Source of the DNA: UBA1413 sp964472165
Lineage (GTDB): Bacteria; Bacteroidota; Bacteroidia; Bacteroidales; Prolixibacteraceae
Direction: 5' to 3'
Assembly: GCA_964472165.1 (NCBI GenBank)
Contig: CAYYJE010000095.1
Coordinates: 1 to 11,127 of the forward strand
Length of the DNA: 11,127 nucleotides
Shown here: positions 1 through 6,517 of the stretch, in pieces
How the letters are laid out: the number at the start of each line of letters is the position of its first letter
Position numbering within the stretch: the first letter of the stretch is position 1
The notes under the pieces: model-generated
The model's input: the letters and a program-made list of their open reading frames with translations, nothing else
What the model was told of the DNA's origin: nothing
Databases searched by the model: none
Made by a program: the position numbers and the translations under genes

Positions 1-2404
1 CAATTCCGGAATTACGCGGATAGGCGATCACGAAATAGTGAAGAAGATCTTCTTCGTAGCTGAATTTACCCCCGAATTCATCATTTTCGGGTTGGTTTCC
101 CGGCTGCATTTCATCGTTCCTGATTTCATCGTGGAGGTAACCCATTTCGACCAGTTTCTGGTAATCGGTCAGTGTGCTGTCTTCTATCAGGGTCAGGATT
201 TCACGGGCAAGGAGGACGGGTTCAGCGTGGGGATAGTTCTGGATATAATTCCGCAAACCGTTCCCGAATTGCTGCATATCCGACTGTGTTCCTTCCGAAA
301 CAGTCCCGATGAAGTCGATTTTTGCCAGGAGCAGGCTGTCGGGTTCGAGCTTTTTCATGGTTTGGGTAGCCGGAATCACATCGCGGTACCGGCCTGATTT
401 ATACTCCCTGAACGCGTCCTGGTAAAGTCTGTTCAGACTGTCGGTACGCGCCTGCAGGTCATCGAAGAAGTTGGGATTCAGCAGGAATTGGGCATATTTG
501 CTCTCCGGGAAACGGCTGATGATCAGGTTGCGGTATACCGCAGCTTTGGCAGCGTCGCCTATCAGTTCGTAAAGGTCGTACAATTCGAACCATACGGAGA
601 GCAGATAGAGGTTGTCGGGGTAGCGCTGGTTCAGGTCTTCGTATGATCCGGCCGACCTGGGGTAATCGCTGAAATCGGATTTAAAGATTCGACCGGCATT
701 GTAAAGTGCGTCCCTGATTTTGTCGTGCGAAAGAGCCATCAGGGAGTCGGTAAGGGGAAGATCCTGGGTGTAGAAGCTTCTGTCGAGCGGATCTTCCACG
801 CGGGCGACCCTGCTTGCAGAATCGGCAAATTGAGCCAGTTCATCCATTTCATCGAGTGGAACGGTTGACTTGTTAAGCCGGCGCCAGTCGTCTTCCAGTT
901 TACGCCGTCCCCATCTTTGCTGGAACTGCGCTTTGCCGTAAGAGACCGTCTGCGGATTGTAAAAATACCATCCGCCTCCCTCTTCCGACTGGCCCAATCC
1001 GAAACGGTATTCGTTGGCACGGTAATATCCCCGTTCCGACTGCTGCTGACTGGCAATCAGTTCCGCCTCACGCTTTTTTTCCTGTTCCTGGGCTATCCAT
1101 TTGTCAATCAGTGCATCCCGATCCTTTTCCGGCATGAGGGCCAGTTTTTGAAGACTGTCCTGCACTTCAACCGTGGTGAGGTTTTCCACCAGCCGGGAGA
1201 GACTTCTGTACCTTTGGTTCAGTTTATCATAATCGGGATATTCTTCCCCGACTACCATCATGGCGCTGTCGTAATAGGCCCGGGCTTCCAGGTAATCGGG
1301 TTCTTCAAAATAGATGTCGGCGAGGGTAATGGAAGAGAGAGCCAGCTGGTAGTTATTGTCGATACTTGAGGATACCGATTTCCGGTAATTCCCGATTGCT
1401 TCTTCCCTGCTTCCTTCCCGGTAAAGGATATTGGCCAGTGCAAAATAAATCTGGTCACGGAATTCCAGGTTTTTCTCATCCCGGAGCATTTTATGAAGCT
1501 CTTTCTTGAGTTTTTCAGGATCACCCTGTCCCGAGAAGATTCCTGCCGCATTGATCCAGGCATTAAAGGCCATTTTGTAGGGAGGATTGAATTTCCGGAC
1601 TGTCATAAATGCCTCTCTGGCTTTTTCCTCATTCCCTGTTTCCCGGTAGAGCTGCGCCAGAATATACTGAAGCCGTGCTTTTTCTTTCCGGTCAGAACTC
1701 TTTTTCATGCAAATGTCCAAATACTTGATACTCTCCGGGTAATCCATCTGCTTCATGTAAAGGTCGGCAGTGGCTTTAGCCAGTTCTTTCTCCAGCTTCC
1801 GGGGAAATGACTTGTCGGATTGCAGCAACTGGATGATTTCCAGTGCCTCCGGAAAGCGTTCAAGTTCGCTGTAGCTCCTGATAAGCCATACCATGGCATC
1901 GTAGCGGATTTTTTCCTCCGGGAATTTCCGGAGTATTAATGCGAAATTCTCCGCAGCAGAGCTGAAGTTGTGCATGTAAAAATAGCCCTGTCCCATCAGC
2001 AGATAGCTGTCATCGATCCAGTTGTTGAATTCTTCTTTGCTGGCAAACTGCTGGTAGGCCCTGGTTCTGAGCCTTTGTCTCTTGGGTTTTTTGGTAATGG
2101 AGTGAATCTGTATGGTTTTGTTACCTTTCATCACCGCATTGTCCATATCGGCTCGGGATGTGTTGCCGGCGGCAGGGTAACTCTCCTTGTAGATGGGCAG
2201 TACATGGGTGTAATCGTCATCCACGCTTTTGTTGATGCGTTCAATACCAGCCTTCAGGCTCTCCCTCCCGTTAAAATGGATGTTATACTTCGAGGTGAGA
2301 TTATGGTATGTCCGCGATGCCCTTGTATTTTTTTCAGTGGAGCAACCGGAAAAGAAACCTGCCACGATAAGAAGCAGTGCAGTATGTAAGAAAGCTTTCT
2401 TCAA
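1..2404 (-). CDS. porW: Type IX secretion system TPR lipoprotein PorW/SprE, C-terminus cut by the window edge
   Basis: The frame is open for 801 codons from 2404 to the left edge with no stop, so the gene is partial. It begins with a lipoprotein signal: KK at residues 2-3, a hydrophobic stretch LLLIVAGFF, and lipobox FSGC with the acylated Cys at 21. The mature start CSTEKNTRASRTYHNLTSKY and a later GGGWYFYNP block (about 476-484) followed by FQQRWGRRKLEDDWR match my memory of the PorW/SprE family. The middle is made of helical repeats (for example YLLMGQGYFYMHNFSSAAENF) as expected for TPRs. Family members are needed for type IX secretion and gliding and sit on the periplasmic side of the outer membrane. 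The start is TTG: an in-frame TGA lies directly before it and the first in-frame ATG falls well past the lipobox. P. gingivalis PorW is shorter (about 600 residues) and Flavobacterium SprE longer (about 870), from memory; this one has at least 801. Confidence 0.88.
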   Translation of the reverse strand, partial: MKKAFLHTALLLIVAGFFSGCSTEKNTRASRTYHNLTSKYNIHFNGRESLKAGIERINKSVDDDYTHVLPIYKESYPAAGNTSRADMDNAVMKGNKTIQIHSITKKPKRQRLRTRAYQQFASKEEFNNWIDDSYLLMGQGYFYMHNFSSAAENFALILRKFPEEKIRYDAMVWLIRSYSELERFPEALEIIQLLQSDKSFPRKLEKELAKATADLYMKQMDYPESIKYLDICMKKSSDRKEKARLQYILAQLYRETGNEEKAREAFMTVRKFNPPYKMAFNAWINAAGIFSGQGDPEKLKKELHKMLRDEKNLEFRDQIYFALANILYREGSREEAIGNYRKSVSSSIDNNYQLALSSITLADIYFEEPDYLEARAYYDSAMMVVGEEYPDYDKLNQRYRSLSRLVENLTTVEVQDSLQKLALMPEKDRDALIDKWIAQEQEKKREAELIASQQQSERGYYRANEYRFGLGQSEEGGGWYFYNPQTVSYGKAQFQQRWGRRKLEDDWRRLNKSTVPLDEMDELAQFADSASRVARVEDPLDRSFYTQDLPLTDSLMALSHDKIRDALYNAGRIFKSDFSDYPRSAGSYEDLNQRYPDNLYLLSVWFELYDLYELIGDAAKAAVYRNLIISRFPESKYAQFLLNPNFFDDLQARTDSLNRLYQDAFREYKSGRYRDVIPATQTMKKLEPDSLLLAKIDFIGTVSEGTQSDMQQFGNGLRNYIQNYPHAEPVLLAREILTLIEDSTLTDYQKLVEMGYLHDEIRNDEMQPGNQPENDEFGGKFSYEEDLLHYFVIAYPRNSGI

Positions 2405-2444
2405 TCAGATTCTTGATTTTACAGTAGGTTAAACTCTGCTGATC

Positions 2445-2452
2445 CAAAAATA
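2445..2452 (-). promoter_or_regulatory. Putative promoter -7 box for porW
   Basis: The minus strand reads TATTTTTG, a full match to the Bacteroidota -7 consensus TAnnTTTG. It lies about 40 bases before the TTG start of porW and just after the mrp terminator-like hairpin, so it would give porW its own transcript with a leader of roughly 35 bases. No clear TTTG -33 element is seen at the usual distance, so the strength is uncertain. Confidence 0.5.
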
Positions 2453-2469
2453 TTGCATGGTACGACAGG

Positions 2470-2489
2470 AAAAACCCCCGATTGCGGGG
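2470..2489 (-). terminator. Rho-independent terminator after mrp
   Basis: On the minus strand CCCCG-CAAT-CGGGG forms a perfect 5-bp GC stem with a four-base loop (2476-2489). After one more G comes a run of five T (2474-2470). It begins about 30 bases after the mrp stop codon, which fits the end of the ricT-gldH-trmB-atl-mrp transcript. The stem is short, so termination may be partial. Confidence 0.6.
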
Positions 2490-2517
2490 AGGTGCAATTT
2501 ATGAAAAAAAGTCGCTG

Positions 2518-3633
2518 TTATTTACGGGTGATGTTCACTTTCTGAGTGGGTTTCAGAATGGCATTGCGCCGTTCGGTTTCCCCGGCCACTTTGGAGGCAA
2601 GTTCCATAAAAGCCATTCCGGTAATTGTATCGGGTTTGGCGGCTGAAGGGATGCCTTCGTCGCCTCCTTCGCGGATACTCTGGACAAGCGGGATTTGCCC
2701 CAACAGCAGCAGGCCGGTTTCTTCGGCAAGTTTCCTGCCCCCTTCTTTCCCGAAGATGTAGTATTTGTGGTCAGGGAGTTCAGCCGGGGTAAACCACGAC
2801 ATGTTTTCAACCAGTCCAAGCACCGGCACATCGATCGATTTGCTCTGGAACATATTGACTCCCTTGACGACATCGGCGAGAGCCACATCCTGCGGAGTGG
2901 TCACAATAATGGCAGCTGTAACCGGAACTGTCTGAACCAGAGTTAGGTGGATGTCGGAAGTCCCGGGAGGAAGGTCGATCAGAAGGTAATCGAGTTCACC
3001 CCAGTCGCCATCGGCGATGAGCTGTTTGAGTGCATTGGAAGCCATGGGCCCGCGCCATATCAATGCACTTTCGGGAGCCACGAAGAATCCGATGGAGAGA
3101 AATTTCACCCCGAATTTGGAGACAGGAATAATCAGGTCACGATTTCCTTCCTTCCTGGAATCGGGACGGACGTCCTCGGTGCCAAACATCTTTGGAATTG
3201 AAGGACCGAAAATGTCGGCGTCGACAAGTCCGACCCTTGCACCATTCCGGGCAAGGGCAACGGCCAGGTTGACGGCTATGGTTGATTTCCCCACGCCTCC
3301 TTTTCCGGAGGCGACTGCGATGATATTTTTCACTCCGGGTAACAGTGGCCTCTCCATGTCGTGGATGTATTTCACGGCAATGTTTCCTATAATGGCCACC
3401 GAAGGACCAAGATGCTGCATGATGGCCTCTTCACAGGCTGTCACCACAGCAGGAATGGCCGGGTCGTCGGAACGCTGGAATACCAGGGAAAAGCTGACCT
3501 GCTGGCCGGCAATTCTGATTTCCTGTGCCATATTCAGCGACACGATGTCTTTATTGCTCCCCGGAAAAATGACGCTTCTCAGCGCATCGGTCACATTTTT
3601 GGGGACAATCAATTTTCTGGGAATATCATTCAT
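2518..3633 (-). CDS. mrp: Mrp/NBP35-family P-loop ATPase (Fe-S cluster carrier type) lacking the CxxC
   Basis: This 371-residue protein has an N-terminal MIP18/DUF59-like domain (about 1-90) followed by a MinD/ParA-type ATPase. It shows the deviant Walker A GKGGVGKS at 110-117, a switch segment VDADIFGPS near 138-145, and LIDLPPGTSDIHL (218-230). Mrp/ApbC proteins carry and pass on Fe-S clusters in the cytoplasm, and their cluster-binding CxxC normally follows the ENMS motif. Here ENMSWFTPAELP (276-287) has no cysteine, and the only Cys in the whole protein is at 67 in the N-terminal domain. I believe this form is common in Bacteroidota, but canonical cluster binding by the ATPase domain cannot be assumed. 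The ATG start lies 43 bases after the stop of the alkyltransferase-like gene, so the two are probably co-transcribed; a terminator-like hairpin follows. The family assignment is sure; the cluster-carrier role is inferred. Confidence 0.93.
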   Translation of the reverse strand: MNDIPRKLIVPKNVTDALRSVIFPGSNKDIVSLNMAQEIRIAGQQVSFSLVFQRSDDPAIPAVVTACEEAIMQHLGPSVAIIGNIAVKYIHDMERPLLPGVKNIIAVASGKGGVGKSTIAVNLAVALARNGARVGLVDADIFGPSIPKMFGTEDVRPDSRKEGNRDLIIPVSKFGVKFLSIGFFVAPESALIWRGPMASNALKQLIADGDWGELDYLLIDLPPGTSDIHLTLVQTVPVTAAIIVTTPQDVALADVVKGVNMFQSKSIDVPVLGLVENMSWFTPAELPDHKYYIFGKEGGRKLAEETGLLLLGQIPLVQSIREGGDEGIPSAAKPDTITGMAFMELASKVAGETERRNAILKPTQKVNITRK

Positions 3634-3676
3634 GGTTTGTATTTTTTTCTTTCATACTATTCCGTGTATTGTCAAA

Positions 3677-4063
3677 TCAGTTTTTCTTTTCGTGTGGTTC
3701 TGAGGGAGCAGAAGCAGGCTGAAACCGGAAGGCATTTACTCCCGGTTCTTTCATGGGATCCCAGAATTTTTCCGCGAAGTGGATGATCTGGTCATTTTCA
3801 ATGGCTATTCCTTCACTTTCCAGCAGTTCCTGCATGGCTGCCGGGGTGGCAAAGTGGTGTTTGCCGGTTAGCACACCGTTCCTGTTGACCACCCTGTGGG
3901 CAGGGATCACTTCCGGAAGATGGTGGGAGGCATTCATCGCCCAGCCGACCATCCGGGCCGCACCCCTTGTTCCCGTCACCGCTGCAATGGCGCCATAGGT
4001 GGTGACCCTCCCCGGAGGAATCTGTTTCACGATTTCGTAGATATGCAGATAGGATTCAACCAT
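3677..4063 (-). CDS. Alkyltransferase-like (ATL) protein, MGMT family, PAHR active site
   Basis: A 128-residue protein consisting of the DNA-binding domain of O6-alkylguanine-DNA alkyltransferase. Visible parts are GRVTTYGAIA (18-27, including the tyrosine used to rotate the phosphate), RGAARMVGWAMNA (33-45, with the arginine finger at 37) and VIPAHRVV (52-59). True MGMT/Ogt enzymes have PCHR, where Cys takes the alkyl group. Here Cys is Ala, so this cannot be a self-alkylating repair enzyme. By analogy with ATL proteins it should bind and flip O6-alkylguanine and mark it for nucleotide excision repair. The tail (111-128) is proline-rich and charged. I chose ATG at 4063, 5 bases after the trmB stop; a TTG at 4072 that overlaps that stop would add three residues. 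The gene sits between trmB and mrp, probably in the same operon. Confidence 0.88.
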   Translation of the reverse strand: MVESYLHIYEIVKQIPPGRVTTYGAIAAVTGTRGAARMVGWAMNASHHLPEVIPAHRVVNRNGVLTGKHHFATPAAMQELLESEGIAIENDQIIHFAEKFWDPMKEPGVNAFRFQPASAPSEPHEKKN

Positions 4064-4068
4064 GTTTG

Positions 4069-4809
4069 TCAATTGCGTGCACTCCGGCCGAAACTCCGGT
4101 AGCTGTCTTTTTCAAATTCTACGGTGGGCTCCAGCCACTCCTGGCCCTGACCCATTCTGAAAGAAAGGTATTTTACAGGGATTCCCCTTTCAATCCATTG
4201 CTTTTCGTAAAAAGTCCGGATCGACAGGATCCCGTCAACCACTTCTGAGGCGTAAAGGTCGCTGGTTTGCTGCAGGATGGTGAAATTATTCAGCCGGGCG
4301 AGGACCGCCGTATAATTGTACAGGAATGCCGAATCGGTTTTAAGGTGGACAATGCCTCCGGGTTCGAGAAAGGAGGCATAGTTCTTCAGAAATCCGGTGG
4401 ATGTAAGCCGTTTGTGGATATTTTTCATTTGAGGATCAGGGAAGGTGAGCCAGATCTCTTTCACTTCGGAGGGGCCGAAAAGAAAGTTGCAGTTTTCAAT
4501 TTTCGTACGGACGAAGGCTACATTGTGCAGTTCCCCGTCGAGGGCAATCTTTGCGCCCGTAAACATACGGGCGCCTTTGATGTCGATTCCGATGAAGTTC
4601 AAATCAGGGAACCGTTCTGCCAGGTTCACACTGTATTCCCCTTTGCCGCATCCCAACTCTGCAATGATGGGATTGGGGTTTCCGAAAAAGGAGGTTCCCC
4701 AGTTCCCCCGGAGAGGAAACCCGCAGGTATGCAGATCATGCCAGGAAGGTTGAAAAACATTCCTGAAATGAGCCATCTCAGCAAATTTAGCCAGTTTATT
4801 TTTTCCCAC
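4069..4809 (-). CDS. trmB: tRNA (guanine(46)-N7)-methyltransferase
   Basis: A 246-residue class I SAM-dependent methyltransferase that makes m7G at position 46 of tRNA variable loops, in the cytoplasm. The SAM-binding motif ELGCGKGEY lies at 51-59, the acidic post-I motif GIDIKGAR at 74-81, the catalytic-region motif TFPDPQMKN at 122-130 followed by HKRLTS, and the C-terminal signature IRTFYEKQW at 197-205. Length and motif order are normal for TrmB. The sequence QMKN replaces the WPKK seen in proteobacterial enzymes, which I believe is usual for Bacteroidota. The start is GTG at 4809, supported by the conserved opening GKNKLAKFAEM. It lies 9 bases after the gldH stop and its TGA overlaps the alternative TTG of the next gene, so it is embedded in the operon. 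Confidence 0.95.
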   Translation of the reverse strand: MGKNKLAKFAEMAHFRNVFQPSWHDLHTCGFPLRGNWGTSFFGNPNPIIAELGCGKGEYSVNLAERFPDLNFIGIDIKGARMFTGAKIALDGELHNVAFVRTKIENCNFLFGPSEVKEIWLTFPDPQMKNIHKRLTSTGFLKNYASFLEPGGIVHLKTDSAFLYNYTAVLARLNNFTILQQTSDLYASEVVDGILSIRTFYEKQWIERGIPVKYLSFRMGQGQEWLEPTVEFEKDSYRSFGRSARN

Positions 4810-4818
4810 GCCTGCCGA

Positions 4819-5292
4819 TTAATTGATTTTTTCGATCCTGATCCCGATATCGGTAATGCCTTTCAGTTGGGCAGGCCGCATGCCATGTTTGAGTTGGATG
4901 GTATAGGCTCCGGATTCCGGAAAAAAAACGTTTCTGCGAAAAATAGCCTGGTTGTCGTAGATTCCCGAGAAACCGCGTCCCATCCATTTTCCGGAGGGTT
5001 CGGCAAGCATCACCTGGACCGTATCGGTCACAGTTTCTCCCCGTGGGGATGAGATGGTCACAAAGAGCCAGAGGTTGCTGAATTCGTATGAATTGTCATT
5101 TCTGATGTTGAACCAGATGTTGTGATTTTCGGTACTTCTGGCAATGTTGAACGGAAAGGAGAAAACCGTGTCGGCATCCCAGATGGCATTTCTGACAGGG
5201 TGGTATTGATCAGTGACTTTTCCCGGATCACAGGAAACTGCTGTCCATAACAGGAACAGCAGGATACCCGGGGTTACCAGACTGGATTTCAT
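4819..5292 (-). CDS. gldH: Gliding motility/T9SS-associated lipoprotein GldH
   Basis: A 157-residue lipoprotein. Residues 1-20 form a signal peptide (GILLFLLWTAVS) ending in a lipobox AVSC with the acylated Cys at 21. The mature part has the GldH pattern: DQYHPVRNAIWDADT (28-42), YEFSNLWLFVTI (69-80), MLAEPSGKWMGRGFSGIYDN (95-114) and a C-terminal LKGITDIGIRIEK (143-155). GldH is required for gliding in Flavobacterium and also occurs in non-gliding Bacteroidota; its biochemical role is not settled. A place at the envelope is supported by the signal peptide. The ATG start overlaps the ricT stop (ATGA), a sign of translational coupling. It is the only envelope gene in an otherwise cytoplasmic operon. 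Confidence 0.92.
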   Translation of the reverse strand: MKSSLVTPGILLFLLWTAVSCDPGKVTDQYHPVRNAIWDADTVFSFPFNIARSTENHNIWFNIRNDNSYEFSNLWLFVTISSPRGETVTDTVQVMLAEPSGKWMGRGFSGIYDNQAIFRRNVFFPESGAYTIQLKHGMRPAQLKGITDIGIRIEKIN

Positions 5293-6416
5293 CGCGGTCC
5301 CCTCCTGAAGTTGGCGTTCCTGGGATTTTTCTTTCTTTTCCGGTTGCCTTCCGATTTGTCAAAGCGGTTAATGCTTTCCTGCCCTGCCATATTCTGGAAA
5401 GTCTCCTGGATATTCGGGGTTTGTTGCGGTGTTTCCACCGAAAGCTTGTCGGCACGTTTCCCGGTGTGGTTGAGGCGGAGAATCTCCTTTACCCTGGCCA
5501 CAGGGATGGGTACCAGTGAGGGGGCTGCGTCGTTGCTTTGCTGGGTATACCAATAAATTCCACCCAGAATATCGGCTTTTTGAAAAATGAACCTCCCCTT
5601 TTCCGTTTCCAGGGGAATGTTGGTAGGCGGAAAATCGCGCTGGGCATCGAGGTAAATGTCGACTTCGAAGTTGAGGCAGCATTTAAGCTTTCCGCACTGA
5701 CCGGCCAGTTTCTGGGGGTTCATGGAGAGATCCTGGTAGCGGGCTGAATTGGTGGTGACTGAAACAAAACTATTGATCCAGGTGGAGCAGCAGAGCTCGC
5801 GTCCGCAAGGCCCGATTCCGCCGATCCGACCGGCCTCCTGCCGGGCACCGATCTGTTTCATTTCAATGCGGATATGAAACTGGTCGGCCAGAATTTTTAT
5901 CAGCTGACGAAAATCAACCCGTTCGTCGGCGATATAATAAAAGATGGCTTTGGTTTTATCACCCTGATACTCCACGTCGCCGATTTTCATGTTCAGCTTC
6001 AGATCGGCGGCAATCTGGCGCGACCTGATCATGGTGCGGTGTTCCTGCATGATGGCTTCCTTCCATTTTTCAATGTCGGCAGGTTTCGCCTTCCGGTAAA
6101 TCTTGCGGAATTCTCCGTTGATGAAGGATACCTTGTGCTTCTTCATCTGCTCAAATACCAAGTCGCCGGTGAGGGAAACCACACCGATGTCATGGCCGGG
6201 ATTGGCTTCTACAGCCACCAGTTCTCCTGGTTCCAGCTTCAGGTCATTTACATTTCTGAAATAGTCCCTGCGGGTATTTTTGAACCTGACCTCCACAATC
6301 TGACCGGGATTCAGGATGTTGGGGACATCAGCCAACCAGTCGGTAATCCCCAGCCTGGAACATGCCCCAGTCTGACGGGTACAAACGCCTCTATCTAAAA
6401 ATTCAGTGGTCTCCAT
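5289..6416 (-). CDS. ricT: PSP1-domain protein of the RicT/YaaT family with paired C-x4-CC motifs
   Basis: A 375-residue protein from ATG 6416. The PSP1/RicT core starts at about WLADVP and runs through IVEVRFKNTRRDYF and VAVEANPGHDIGVV (about 40-80) to a central segment with GPCGRELCC (Cys 204, 209, 210) and GQCGKLKCC (Cys 241, 246, 247). In Bacillus subtilis RicT works with RicA and RicF in an Fe-S complex that affects RNase Y and RNA maturation; matching cysteines support Fe-S binding here, but the partners are not in the window. There is an additional N-terminal Cys pair (12 and 19). The C-terminal tail is strongly basic (RKRKKNPRNANFRRGPR), a possible nucleic-acid contact. An in-frame ATG at 6440 would add eight residues; I prefer 6416 because conserved sequence follows closely and the upstream bases are A-rich. 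It lies next to holB, as in Firmicutes. Confidence 0.88.
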   Translation of the reverse strand: METTEFLDRGVCTRQTGACSRLGITDWLADVPNILNPGQIVEVRFKNTRRDYFRNVNDLKLEPGELVAVEANPGHDIGVVSLTGDLVFEQMKKHKVSFINGEFRKIYRKAKPADIEKWKEAIMQEHRTMIRSRQIAADLKLNMKIGDVEYQGDKTKAIFYYIADERVDFRQLIKILADQFHIRIEMKQIGARQEAGRIGGIGPCGRELCCSTWINSFVSVTTNSARYQDLSMNPQKLAGQCGKLKCCLNFEVDIYLDAQRDFPPTNIPLETEKGRFIFQKADILGGIYWYTQQSNDAAPSLVPIPVARVKEILRLNHTGKRADKLSVETPQQTPNIQETFQNMAGQESINRFDKSEGNRKRKKNPRNANFRRGPR

Positions 6417-6466
6417 ATTTCCAAATTTATGGGCACGCATTCACGTGAAGGGGTTGGAAACGAACC

Positions 6467-6476
6467 GTGCCGGCAC
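6467..6476. repeat. 10-bp perfect palindrome at the presumed ricT transcription start
   Basis: GTGCCGGCAC is its own reverse complement. It abuts the end of the TAATTTTG box (sharing base 6476) and covers the stretch where transcription toward ricT would begin. An operator site is possible. A chance palindrome is also possible because CCGG-centred words are common throughout this DNA. Confidence 0.35.
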
Positions 6477-6483
6477 AAAATTA
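6476..6483 (-). promoter_or_regulatory. Putative promoter -7 box for the ricT-gldH-trmB-atl-mrp operon
   Basis: The minus strand reads TAATTTTG, a full TAnnTTTG match, within the 77-101-base gap between holB and ricT. It predicts a leader of about 50 bases to ATG 6416, or about 30 to ATG 6440. I do not see a good TTTG -33 element upstream. ricT could also be read through from holB. Confidence 0.45.
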
Positions 6484-6517
6484 ATAATTAATCCTTCACC
6501 ATTGCGCATCAGCAGGA

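Noticed and set aside
3..14. 12-bp palindrome AATTCCGGAATT at the left edge.
   Set aside because: It lies inside porW coding sequence and is built from common codons; similar TTCCGGAA words recur through the coding regions.
1..2400. Several short plus-strand open frames and fragmentary minus-strand frames, suggesting a decayed or gene-free region.
   Set aside because: One minus-strand frame is open from 2404 to the left edge and encodes a recognisable PorW/SprE protein; the short frames are shadows, and no frameshift is needed.
3017..3703. A plus-strand frame of 228 codons opposite mrp.
   Set aside because: It lies antisense to a well-conserved Mrp ATPase, has no recognisable domain, and has low-complexity composition typical of a mirrored frame.
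4267..5052. A plus-strand frame of 261 codons across trmB and gldH.
   Set aside because: It crosses two genes with clear family motifs on the other strand and shows no family pattern of its own.
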